The position numbers and the translations under genes are program-made. DNA of 64,000 nt from Vibrio coralliilyticus ATCC BAA-450 (GTDB lineage: Bacteria > Pseudomonadota > Gammaproteobacteria > Enterobacterales > Vibrionaceae). Shown one piece after another: positions 57,501-64,000 of the stretch; the first letter of the stretch is position 1; each line of letters starts with the position of its first letter. The notes beneath the pieces were generated by a model, which saw only the letters and a program-made list of their open reading frames with translations, was not told where the DNA came from and made no database searches. The DNA lies in the NCBI RefSeq assembly GCF_000176135.1, contig NZ_ACZN01000015.1, forward strand, positions 62,001 to 126,000, written 5' to 3'.

Positions 57501-58507
57501 GTGCTTTTTAGATTGCGCTTTGCTAGCGCGTCAGCAGTATCGCGAATTTCTCGTTCACCGTTCATGAAGATCAGGATGTCGCCCAATCCTTCATCACACA
57601 GCTCATCAACTGCGTCAAAAATACCTTCTAACTGATCGCGATCGACGTCATCGTCACCACGTAGCGGACGGTAACGTGTTTCAACCGGATAAGTACGACC
57701 AGACACTTCGATGATAGGCGCGTCGCTAAAGTGTTTCGAGAATCGCTCAGGGTCAATGGTCGCCGAAGTGATGATCACTTTCAGATCCGGGCGACGCGGC
57801 AAAAGCTCTTTGAGATAGCCGAGAATAAAATCGATGTTGAGACTTCGCTCGTGCGCCTCATCGATAATGATGGTGTCGTACTGATTTAAGAAGCGATCGT
57901 GCTGAATTTCTGCCAGCAAGATACCATCAGTCATCAATTTGATTTGAGTATTGTCTGAAATCTGATCGTTAAATCGAACCTTATAGCCTACAAACTCACC
58001 CAGCTTGGTTTCCATCTCTTCAGCAATACGATTCGCCACCGAACGAGCTGCAAGACGTCTTGGCTGAGTATGACCAATCAAGCCATACTGACCACGTCCA
58101 AGTTCAGCACAAATCTTTGGCAACTGAGTGGTTTTACCTGAGCCTGTTTCACCGGCAACGATAACCACTTGGTTGTTTTCTATCGCCTTTGCAATGTCAT
58201 CTCTTTTCTGACTAACAGGCAGTATTTCTGGATATTCAATGGTGGGCTTATAGCTGGCTCTTTGCTCTACATCCATCATGGATTTGGCGATATCCAATGC
58301 AATTTCGTCAAACACAGCATGACGAGACGCTTCTTTCTTTATTTTACTCGCGCCTGAAATGCGCTTGCTCAGACGAAATCTGTCTTTAAGCATGCACTGA
58401 TTCAATGCCTTGCGAAGAGAGGCGGCGTTATTAGCCTGCCCTTTGTCTTCAGAAGCGGGATTTTTTTCTGGCTGTGACGAAGTCAAAGCGTTACCTATTC
58501 TTTTCAC
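54533..58507 (-). CDS. hrpA: ATP-dependent RNA helicase HrpA
   Basis: 1324 residues from GTG 58507, near the E. coli length. Walker A GETGSGKT (119-126), DEAH (IIDEAHERS, near 222), SAT, QRKGRCGR and the long HrpA C-terminal domains are intact and collinear with E. coli HrpA. DEAH helicases of this type act on structured RNA and rescue stalled or collided ribosomes in E. coli. The first 30 residues are low complexity; a TTG eight codons later is an alternative start. Confidence 0.92.
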   Translation of the reverse strand: MKRIGNALTSSQPEKNPASEDKGQANNAASLRKALNQCMLKDRFRLSKRISGASKIKKEASRHAVFDEIALDIAKSMMDVEQRASYKPTIEYPEILPVSQKRDDIAKAIENNQVVIVAGETGSGKTTQLPKICAELGRGQYGLIGHTQPRRLAARSVANRIAEEMETKLGEFVGYKVRFNDQISDNTQIKLMTDGILLAEIQHDRFLNQYDTIIIDEAHERSLNIDFILGYLKELLPRRPDLKVIITSATIDPERFSKHFSDAPIIEVSGRTYPVETRYRPLRGDDDVDRDQLEGIFDAVDELCDEGLGDILIFMNGEREIRDTADALAKRNLKSTEIVPLYARLSAGEQNKIFQPHAGRRIVLATNVAETSLTVPGIKYVIDPGTARISRYSYRTKVQRLPIEPVSQASANQRKGRCGRVEEGICIRLYSEDDFESRPEFTDPEILRTNLASVILQMTALGLGDIQAFPFVEAPDKRNIQDGVRLLEELGAINENAKDPKKRLTSIGRQLARLPIDPRLARMVLEAPKYGALKEVMVIASALSIQDPRERPSDKQQSSDDKHKRFFHEESDFLTFVNLWDYVQKQQKALTGNQFRKQCKQDYLNYLRVREWQDVYFQIHQSMREMDFKLNDEPASYQGTHSAILVGLLSHVGMKDQEKNEYQGARNARFHIFPASGLFKKQPKWIVSAELVETSKLWGRIIAKIQPEWIEPLAKHLIKRSYSEPHWSKKRAAVMAHEKVMLYGIPIVPKRLVNYGSIDATVSREIFIRSALVEGEWDTKHAFFRQNRKLLQEVEELEHKSRRRDILVDDDELADFYDQRVGTEVVSGRHFDTWWKKASKENGELLNFEKEMLFKGDASHVTDLDYPNFWHQNGLKLKLSYQFEPGEDNDGVTVHLPLPILNQVEQAGFDWQIPGLRHELVVSLIKSLPKTIRKNFVPAPNYADAFLARATPMEAPLLDALEKELRRMTGVEVLRDDWNLDQVQDHLKVTFRAVDHRNRKLKENRDLHELKESLKDKVQETLSKVADDDIEQQGLHTWSFGELPKVYQQKRGGYNVKAYPAIVDSKDSVEIKLYETEQEQVSAMRAGQRRLILLNVPSPIKYLHSNLPNKSKLGLYFNPYGKVLDLIDDCIACGVDKLIEEKGGLVWQPEQFEQLKEHVRAELGDTVVEIAKQVETILTTAFSINKKLKGRIDFTMAFALSDIKAQIEGLIFKGFATECGWKRLPDILRYMKAIERRMEKLPIDPNKDRLHMLKIESVANDYKELLNKIPKGMAVPDNVKEVRWMLEELRVSYFAQQLGTPYPVSDKRVKNAMTIVRYINCIKI

Positions 58508-58847
58508 TACATAAAACTGTCGCGGATTGTATCACAGTCGCTATGGCAAATGTCTCAATGCGCAAAGCAAATTTTCCGTCAAAGCCAAGCCTGATTTTGC
58601 TGTAATCAAAGCCCAAAACTGCCAACAGATTTAGTTATTAACCCCAGGATTGGTGCTAATGCGCTGTATTTTATGAAATTTATATAATCAGAAAATAATA
58701 AGTTTAGCGTGATTTATAACAAGCTTATCGCCTTGTTATGTCTAATACCCTGCCTTGTTCCATTCTATGCCTCGTCCAAATGAGGTCACGAACGTTCATC
58801 TCGTGACCTTGCTTATAACGTCTGTCTGATTACGAAAAAGGCATTTT
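58508..58847. other. 340-base region between hrpA and a small gene
   Basis: AT-rich; it should hold the hrpA promoter and the small-gene promoter. A perfect 9-bp inverted repeat, AGGTCACGA (58783-58791) and TCGTGACCT (58801-58809), lies 39 bases before the small gene start. No other gene is visible. Confidence 0.5.
58783..58809. repeat. inverted repeat before small gene
   Basis: AGGTCACGA and TCGTGACCT with a nine-base loop and no T run. It may be an operator or a leader hairpin. Confidence 0.4.
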
Positions 58848-59024
58848 ATGTTCAACGACGAAACACAAGATGTACTCGACTGTATTGTGGCATTGCAGCC
58901 AAGGGGGCGCAGAAGAAAGCGCAATACAATCAGCGTTGATAAACGCAAGCAGCTGGAAGAACTGAAGTTCCAGCTAAACATGGATCGTCTGGAAAGGAAT
59001 GAGCTTCCTTACAACTTCAGCTAA
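58848..59024 (+). CDS. 58-residue basic small protein
   Basis: ATG 58848 with AAGG six bases upstream; stop TAA at 59022-59024. The middle is very basic (RGRRRKRNTISVDKRKQ, about 19-35) and is followed by a helix (QLEELKFQLNMDRLERNEL). It has no membrane segment. The basic patch and helix recall small nucleic-acid- or membrane-surface-binding proteins, and a loose likeness to PA3496-type small proteins came to mind, but I cannot claim it. It lies 47 bases before the outer-membrane gene on the same strand. Confidence 0.6.
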   Translation: MFNDETQDVLDCIVALQPRGRRRKRNTISVDKRKQLEELKFQLNMDRLERNELPYNFS

Positions 59025-59071
59025 TTACACCAATAAACCTTTATATAGATACACTTAAGAGAAAGTTAATC

Positions 59072-59551
59072 ATGAAATTGAAAACCGTCATCCTCCCTAT
59101 CGCAGCGCTTCTTTTCGCCGGTCAAGTTATGGCAAACCCTTACATCGGTGCGAGCTTTTTGTACTCAGATTACCAAGTTAAAAACGACGATCTGGATCTG
59201 AGCGACACAAACAGTGGTTACAACCTTTACGCAGGCTACGCGATTAACTCACTGCTTTCTGTGGAAGCGGGTTACGCTGACTTTGTTGATACCAACAAAG
59301 ACTTAGAGCACATCTACTCAAATGCTTGGCTAGCCAGCGCTAAGTTGACTCTACCTATCACTATTTTCGATATTTACGGCCGTTTAGGTGTGGGTCACTT
59401 CCAAAACAACATCAAAGACAGCGACGACATCTATTACGGTGTCGGTGCCGGTGTAAAGTTGGGCCCTGCACGTATTGCTCTTGAATACACACAGTACGAA
59501 GCGAAAGTGGTTGAGAACAGCTATGCATTGAGCGCTGAATTCCACTTCTAA
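59072..59551 (+). CDS. small outer-membrane beta-barrel protein
   Basis: 159 residues. Signal peptide (MKLKTVILPIAALLFAGQVMA, cleavage near 21) then eight alternating strands, ending EFHF, an outer-membrane insertion end. Similar in plan to the barrel at 53961-54455. It could be co-transcribed with the 58-residue protein gene upstream. Role unknown. Confidence 0.78.
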   Translation: MKLKTVILPIAALLFAGQVMANPYIGASFLYSDYQVKNDDLDLSDTNSGYNLYAGYAINSLLSVEAGYADFVDTNKDLEHIYSNAWLASAKLTLPITIFDIYGRLGVGHFQNNIKDSDDIYYGVGAGVKLGPARIALEYTQYEAKVVENSYALSAEFHF

Positions 59552-59560
59552 AACGCAAAA

Positions 59561-59596
59561 AAGCCGTTAGCGAATTCATCACTAACGGCTTTATCT
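59561..59596. terminator. bidirectional terminator
   Basis: AAGCCGTTAG (59561-59570) pairs with CTAACGGCTT (59582-59591), with A- and T-rich flanks. Confidence 0.85.
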
Positions 59597-59605
59597 ATCT
59601 TTCGG

Positions 59606-60931
59606 TTAAAAATCGAACTGAACATAGATGCTGTTGTAGTTACTGCCACCTTTAATCCGGCCATACTGAGATGCTTGCTCAAATATCGCGCTGCGGTGAT
59701 GGAGCGAATACCCTACCCACATATTGTCCAAATCTCGATTATTGATCAGATCACCCACATTCACGTCGAAAGAGAAATCTAAATAGTTCAACAAATTACT
59801 CGCGTTATATCCCTTGGAGTCCATTTCAGTCTGCTCAATGTAGGTAATGCTATCAATGAACGACATACCCTCGGCAACGCCAAATCGCCACTGAGTGGGC
59901 CAGTTGAAGGTATAGTAAGCCTTAATCGCCGCAACATACTCAGTACTGGCAGATTGCACATCTGAGGACCAGTGATGAACAATACCCGGCGTAAAATAGA
60001 TGTCCAACGGCACACCAAACAATTCATCTGTCAGTGGGTGTCCATAGAAGAAAGAGGTCATCTGGTTGTTGTAAGGATCCTTCTCTGTATTGAGCTTCAT
60101 GATATCGCCGATGTTAGACGGCGTTGCCCAACCGTGCGCAATTCGGAAATAGCGTTTGTTCTTGAGCTCAGACTTCGGTGCTTTTGACTTGTCGTTGAAG
60201 AAACCAAAACCAATGTAAAACTCACCTTGATAGCGGTCTTCAACCGTACTGGAGTGATACGCATTGTTATCCAAGCGAGTTACGCTGGTGGAACCGAGCA
60301 AATATAGATTGGAATAAACATGATAACGAGCATCGATTCCCACATTCAGATCCACGCCACCACCGACATTTTCTTTAGTGACATCTGAGAAGGTGTAATA
60401 CTGGCTATTAAAGTCGGCGTCTTTATAACGCAGGCGCGCATGTGGCTTAAGTTCCCAGTCCCCATATTCAAACTCGCCTGAGATACTCAAGTTGCTGTGA
60501 AAACGAAACTCATCATCCGTCATCAATTCAGCATCAAGATACCAATCATTTTCGAGGAAATAGCGTAACTGGCCACCAAAATCGACGGCGTCTCCTCCGT
60601 TCGAGTTTTGCTCTGAAGAAGGAATATCAACAAATCGCAGCCGCATCAATGCACTTAACTGAAAAGCTTCATCCTCTGGCTTGTAAAGATAAGCTCCGCC
60701 CTGCAAGCCTTCGACAAACACATGCTCGTTCTCGAAATACATCATAGGTACAAACGTACCAACCGTCTGGTCATTATTACCAGTATAAAAAGGGATAGAA
60801 GCCATACGGTAGACAGCCGCAATACCCCAATTCTGTTCACTGATGCTGGTTTCTTCTTCGGCTGTTGCAGAAAAACTGATGGCACTCGCGACCAACATCG
60901 TCAGTGCCAACTGTCTATTTATATTAATCAT
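59606..60931 (-). CDS. two-part outer-membrane protein: MipA/OmpV-like barrel plus second barrel-like domain
   Basis: 441 residues from ATG 60931, which starts a signal peptide (MININRQLALTMLVASAISFSATA). Residues about 25-246 have the MipA/OmpV layout, ending at YQGEFYIGFGFF like a normal barrel end. A further 180-residue domain (about 260-441) of strand-like sequence follows, ending in VQFDF. It contains HHRS (near 410), an H-x-S pattern as in PagL-type lipid A deacylases, although the expected partner Glu is not evident. This double-barrel length is unusual for MipA/OmpV proteins. Cell-envelope location is firm; enzymatic activity is speculative. Confidence 0.65.
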   Translation of the reverse strand: MININRQLALTMLVASAISFSATAEEETSISEQNWGIAAVYRMASIPFYTGNNDQTVGTFVPMMYFENEHVFVEGLQGGAYLYKPEDEAFQLSALMRLRFVDIPSSEQNSNGGDAVDFGGQLRYFLENDWYLDAELMTDDEFRFHSNLSISGEFEYGDWELKPHARLRYKDADFNSQYYTFSDVTKENVGGGVDLNVGIDARYHVYSNLYLLGSTSVTRLDNNAYHSSTVEDRYQGEFYIGFGFFNDKSKAPKSELKNKRYFRIAHGWATPSNIGDIMKLNTEKDPYNNQMTSFFYGHPLTDELFGVPLDIYFTPGIVHHWSSDVQSASTEYVAAIKAYYTFNWPTQWRFGVAEGMSFIDSITYIEQTEMDSKGYNASNLLNYLDFSFDVNVGDLINNRDLDNMWVGYSLHHRSAIFEQASQYGRIKGGSNYNSIYVQFDF

Positions 60932-61049
60932 TTTTTGTCCAAAACTGACTGAACGACTCAAATTCTCATCAATCGATAAAGTTAATACTTATCTTTAAGC
61001 TCAATTCACCGTTAATATAAGAGTATATGTTCGCCTAAATCCAATAATT

Positions 61050-61421
61050 GTGAAAGCATCAGATTTAAAGAAACTACTCGACTCCCTTCCTGAAGGCCAA
61101 GACCCTAACATTGTCACGGGTGAAGAATGGCTGCCCGAACGCTTGGTCAATACACACCTAGACGATGAGATGCTGTTCTTAGAATTTGATAACGCGCCGG
61201 AAGAAGCTCAAGGTGAGGAGGAAGGACGTGGCTTTGTCGAACATGAAGTTGACATGATTCGTAAACGATTTGAACAAATTCTTGACGAAAGCTCCGATAC
61301 AAAAACCAAAGCAGATGCTATGCTGGCCCTCTTTCTTATGGGTCATGAGATGTCGAGCTCCGAGATCATCGAAATCATGGAAGACCCTGAAGTACCTAAG
61401 GATCCAACAGAGAACCAATGA
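61050..61421 (+). CDS. acidic hypothetical protein, first of a PhoD/TerB cluster
   Basis: 123 residues, strongly acidic (many Glu/Asp, pI expected low). The GTG 61050 start lacks a visible ribosome site and is the only reasonable start in frame; a leaderless or short-leader message is possible. The stop overlaps the next gene start by four bases (ATGA), so the two are coupled. The N-terminus (MKASDLKKLLDSLPEG) is helical. Function unknown. Confidence 0.6.
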   Translation: MKASDLKKLLDSLPEGQDPNIVTGEEWLPERLVNTHLDDEMLFLEFDNAPEEAQGEEEGRGFVEHEVDMIRKRFEQILDESSDTKTKADAMLALFLMGHEMSSSEIIEIMEDPEVPKDPTENQ

Positions 61422-63325
61422 AACCGACGCCTGAATTACCCTTCCTATTAGCCGGCCCGATATTAAGAAAATCCACCGCAGAAGAGCTTGTCTTCTGGCT
61501 GGTCACCAGTCGCCCGCTTGAAGGCCAATTTGTCCTTCATCATGAACCGGATCATGGGGTGGTATTTCAGGAAAACCTCCATCACTGCCATCAAATTCAG
61601 GTCGGTACTCGCTGTTTTGTCACCTTGGCGCATTTCAAACATCATTTTCCAACCGATGTCGCTCTTAGTTACGAATTTGAGACTCAGCTAGGCCCGCTTA
61701 GTGAGCTAAATCCGCATTTACTGTACAAGGATGAAGAAAAACTCACGTTTAAGATTTCAACCAAAGCGGATTATGTTCTGCACGGCTCTTGTCGCAATCC
61801 ACACCACCCAAGCAAAGATGCGTTAGTCAGCATCGATACTAAACTAGCCACTCAATCACTGGACGAGCGACCAGACATGTTGGTCATGAGTGGCGACCAG
61901 ATCTATGCCGATCATGTTGCGGGGCCTATGTTGGATGTCATCCTGCAAACCATTGACATGCTTGGCTTACCTTCTGAATCGTTCAGTGACGCGCCGATTG
62001 ATTCCACAGAAGCTTTGTACGCGCATCCAGACTGTTTTTACGGGCGGGATAAAATACTGCCCCACTATGTGGATGATGGCTCCTTACTAACCAAGTTTTT
62101 TCCTAAACGGCATGTGCCGATCTTCAGTTCTCGAGAGAATGAAAACCATCTGATCACCTTCGCTGAGTTTTTCGCCATGTACATCTTGGTGTGGTCACCG
62201 ACACTTTGGCCGTGCCTCAATCTGACACGTTTGCTCGACGAAGCATTCACTCACAATGGCAAAACACTGTCGCCTAAATGGCAGCAGCAATGGCGTGAAG
62301 AAAAGCACATACTGGAAGATTTCATTCAGGGCTTACCTCAGGTCCATAGGCTGTTTGCCCACGTGCCGACTTACATGATTTTTGATGATCATGATGTCAC
62401 AGATGACTGGAATCTGACGGTGGGATGGGAAAAAGCGGCGTACAGCAACCCGTTCTCTAACCGGATTATTGGTAATGGGTTAATCGCTTACTGGTTATGC
62501 CAAGGCTGGGGGAATGAGCCAGATAACTTCAATCATGAGTTTTTGTCTGTCGCTCTCAACTATTTAAAAAGCCCCACAGAACAACACCAAGACGACTTCA
62601 TTCGTTATCTTTACAGCTTCGAAAGGTGGCACTTTACTATCCACACCTCCCCTAAGGTCGTGGTGTTGGATACCCGAACTCGAAGATGGCGCTCAGAATC
62701 TCGAATGAACAAACCATCTGGCCTGATGGATTGGGAAGCTCTGATCGAGTTTCAACAAGAGCTGATGCATCAGGACAAGGTGATCGTTGTTTCTGCAGCG
62801 CCTATGTTCGGTGTGAAATTCATTGAAGCGCTGCAAAAAGGCATGACGACCCTCGGTCAGCCACTAGTGATAGACGCAGAGAACTGGATGGCACATCCAG
62901 GAAGCGCTAATACGCTACTGAGTATTTTCACCCACACCAAAACACCAACCAACTTTGTTATCTTGTCCGGCGACGTGCACTACTCTTTCGCTTACGACAT
63001 TAAGCTGCGCTTTCGACGCTCCAGTCCTAACATTTACCAAATCACTTCCAGTGGATTTAAAAACCAGTTCCCTGAGCCGCTATTGGCGGTGTGTGATCAT
63101 ATGGACAGGCTACTCTACTCACCTCGCTCGCTACTGAACTTTCTGACCAAGCGAAAGAGATTAAAAATCAAAAAGCGCGATCCTAATACCGAGGGCGTTC
63201 GCCGTTTGGTCAACACCAGCGCCATTGGTGAGCTGAAACTTGACGACCACGGAAAGCCTCTGCGCATTTCAATATTGACGGGTGACGGCAAGGAAATTGA
63301 TTTCCCACCGATAAAAGAAAAGTAA
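61418..63325 (+). CDS. PhoD-like metallophosphatase, cytoplasmic
   Basis: 635 residues. Metallophosphoesterase/PhoD motifs: GDQIYADH (near 159), FDDHDVTDDWN (near 322) and SGDVHYS (near 517), all intact, so metal-dependent phosphoesterase activity is likely. No signal peptide, unlike classic secreted PhoD. The N-terminal 130 residues are an accessory domain. It is coupled by four bases to the acidic gene upstream; a TerB-like gene follows 78 bases later. Substrate unknown. Confidence 0.78.
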   Translation: MKPTPELPFLLAGPILRKSTAEELVFWLVTSRPLEGQFVLHHEPDHGVVFQENLHHCHQIQVGTRCFVTLAHFKHHFPTDVALSYEFETQLGPLSELNPHLLYKDEEKLTFKISTKADYVLHGSCRNPHHPSKDALVSIDTKLATQSLDERPDMLVMSGDQIYADHVAGPMLDVILQTIDMLGLPSESFSDAPIDSTEALYAHPDCFYGRDKILPHYVDDGSLLTKFFPKRHVPIFSSRENENHLITFAEFFAMYILVWSPTLWPCLNLTRLLDEAFTHNGKTLSPKWQQQWREEKHILEDFIQGLPQVHRLFAHVPTYMIFDDHDVTDDWNLTVGWEKAAYSNPFSNRIIGNGLIAYWLCQGWGNEPDNFNHEFLSVALNYLKSPTEQHQDDFIRYLYSFERWHFTIHTSPKVVVLDTRTRRWRSESRMNKPSGLMDWEALIEFQQELMHQDKVIVVSAAPMFGVKFIEALQKGMTTLGQPLVIDAENWMAHPGSANTLLSIFTHTKTPTNFVILSGDVHYSFAYDIKLRFRRSSPNIYQITSSGFKNQFPEPLLAVCDHMDRLLYSPRSLLNFLTKRKRLKIKKRDPNTEGVRRLVNTSAIGELKLDDHGKPLRISILTGDGKEIDFPPIKEK

Positions 63326-63403
63326 TCTTTTTGTAAAGACACTTGTGCTCGCCTCATATAATCACTATCTATAGAAATAGGAACAAATTTTGAGGCGCAT
63401 CAC

Positions 63404-63859
63404 ATGTTGAATTCAATCACGACCCTATTTAAACAACTCATCGATGGTCAGGATCTAGGAAACCACGCAGGTACCGATCCAAATCTCGCTATCGCTTGTT
63501 TACTGTGCGAAGTCGCGGGGGCGGATCATCAAATCAATCAGACAGAGACCGAAGCCAAACTTCAACTTTTGACAAGATTGCTGGATCTAAGCAACGAAGA
63601 AGCCATAGCGCTACTCGACCGTGCAGAAGTAAAAAGTAAAGAATCTGCCTCCCTTTATGAGTTTACATCTCAGTTGAGAGAACTCAGTCAAGAAACCCGC
63701 TTCGATTTGATCAAAGCGATGTGGGAAGTTGCCCATGCCGACGGCGAGATTGACCCACTGGAAGATGCCGTCATTCGCAAAACCGCAGAACTATTGTATG
63801 TCGATCATAGTGAATTTATTCGCGCCAAATTACAGATAGTTGAAGGTAATAGTGAGTAA
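63404..63859 (+). CDS. TerB-like helical protein
   Basis: 151 residues, all helical and acidic, with the TerB pattern EVAGADHQINQTE and EVAHADGEIDPLEDAVI (Asp-rich metal-type turns). TerB proteins are linked to tellurite resistance in ter operons, but stand-alone members occur widely with unclear roles. A GAGG lies upstream of ATG 63404. No other ter genes are in view. Confidence 0.8.
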   Translation: MLNSITTLFKQLIDGQDLGNHAGTDPNLAIACLLCEVAGADHQINQTETEAKLQLLTRLLDLSNEEAIALLDRAEVKSKESASLYEFTSQLRELSQETRFDLIKAMWEVAHADGEIDPLEDAVIRKTAELLYVDHSEFIRAKLQIVEGNSE

Positions 63860-64000
63860 TTTTCTTTTCATAGGTTGAATTTATTTGCTATCCAGTTCTA
63901 CCTGTAAAACGAAAAAGGATACGTTGACTGCCACCTTTAGTTTAATGAGCCGAATCCAATAGGCTTTACTCCATACTCTCTAGGACATTGCCGCTCCAGC

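Overview
The window looks like a chromosomal segment of a Vibrio (Gammaproteobacteria, Vibrionaceae). The basis is moderate GC content, gene orders typical of the genus (trxB-cydD-cydC beside an unusual class V PLP enzyme, an unfused trpG followed by trpD and a fused trpCF, mdtL-yidZ), and protein sequences that read like enterobacterial ones at vibrio-level divergence. I recall parts of this order from V. cholerae, but no search was run. There is no rRNA, tRNA, CRISPR array, insertion sequence, integron array or prophage. Most of the DNA is core chromosome with a few accessory genes.

Layout. 1-6.3 kb: end of a serine permease and sdaA (serine deamination), a membrane-spanning DNA-binding/EAL regulator, a TyrP-like permease and a coiled-coil membrane protein. 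6.3-9.9 kb: a micro-ORF with its own terminator, a c-heme chemoreceptor and asnS behind a strong terminator-like leader hairpin. 9.9-16.7 kb: two related tiny proteins flanking a MocR-type regulator, an HD-GYP phosphodiesterase, aspC and an outer-membrane barrel. 16.9-23.4 kb: HrpB-like helicase, maeA, DUF3392, sanA, a GGDEF-tail remnant and DUF2797. 23.5-31.2 kb: an M16 lipoprotease, an SGNH esterase with a Lif-like protein, and a minus-strand set of two iron/2-oxoglutarate oxygenases and a PLP enzyme. 31.6-40.3 kb: trxB-cydDC, mdtL-yidZ-phzF and rluB. 40.5-45.2 kb: a cupredoxin/EAL pair, yciO and rnm. 45.2-52.4 kb: the complete trp operon with operator, leader peptide and attenuator. 52.4-64 kb: a dicarboxylate/glutamate symporter behind a 28-bp palindrome, two small barrels around hrpA, a two-domain MipA-like barrel and a PhoD/TerB cluster. 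The last 140 bases hold no gene I can support.

How the genes fit together. Amino-acid metabolism dominates (serine, aspartate, aromatic uptake, tryptophan synthesis, asnS), and much of it shows RNA-level control: the trp attenuator, the asnS leader hairpin and a hairpin between the serine permease and sdaA. A second theme is c-di-GMP breakdown. Three proteins carry intact EAL or HD-GYP chemistry, each with a different sensor, and no intact diguanylate cyclase is present. A third theme is redox and cell envelope: TrxB, the CydDC thiol exporter, a c-heme chemoreceptor, a periplasmic copper protein and several outer-membrane barrels.

The best candidates for undescribed biology are the winged-helix/periplasmic sensor/EAL one-component protein (2312-4024), the micro-ORF plus ACGTCA-repeat region (6354-6641), the paired YYWHPDWL microproteins (9987-10169 and 12106-12351), the SGNH esterase/Lif-like pair (26518-28353) and the cupredoxin-EAL overlap pair (40491-43495).
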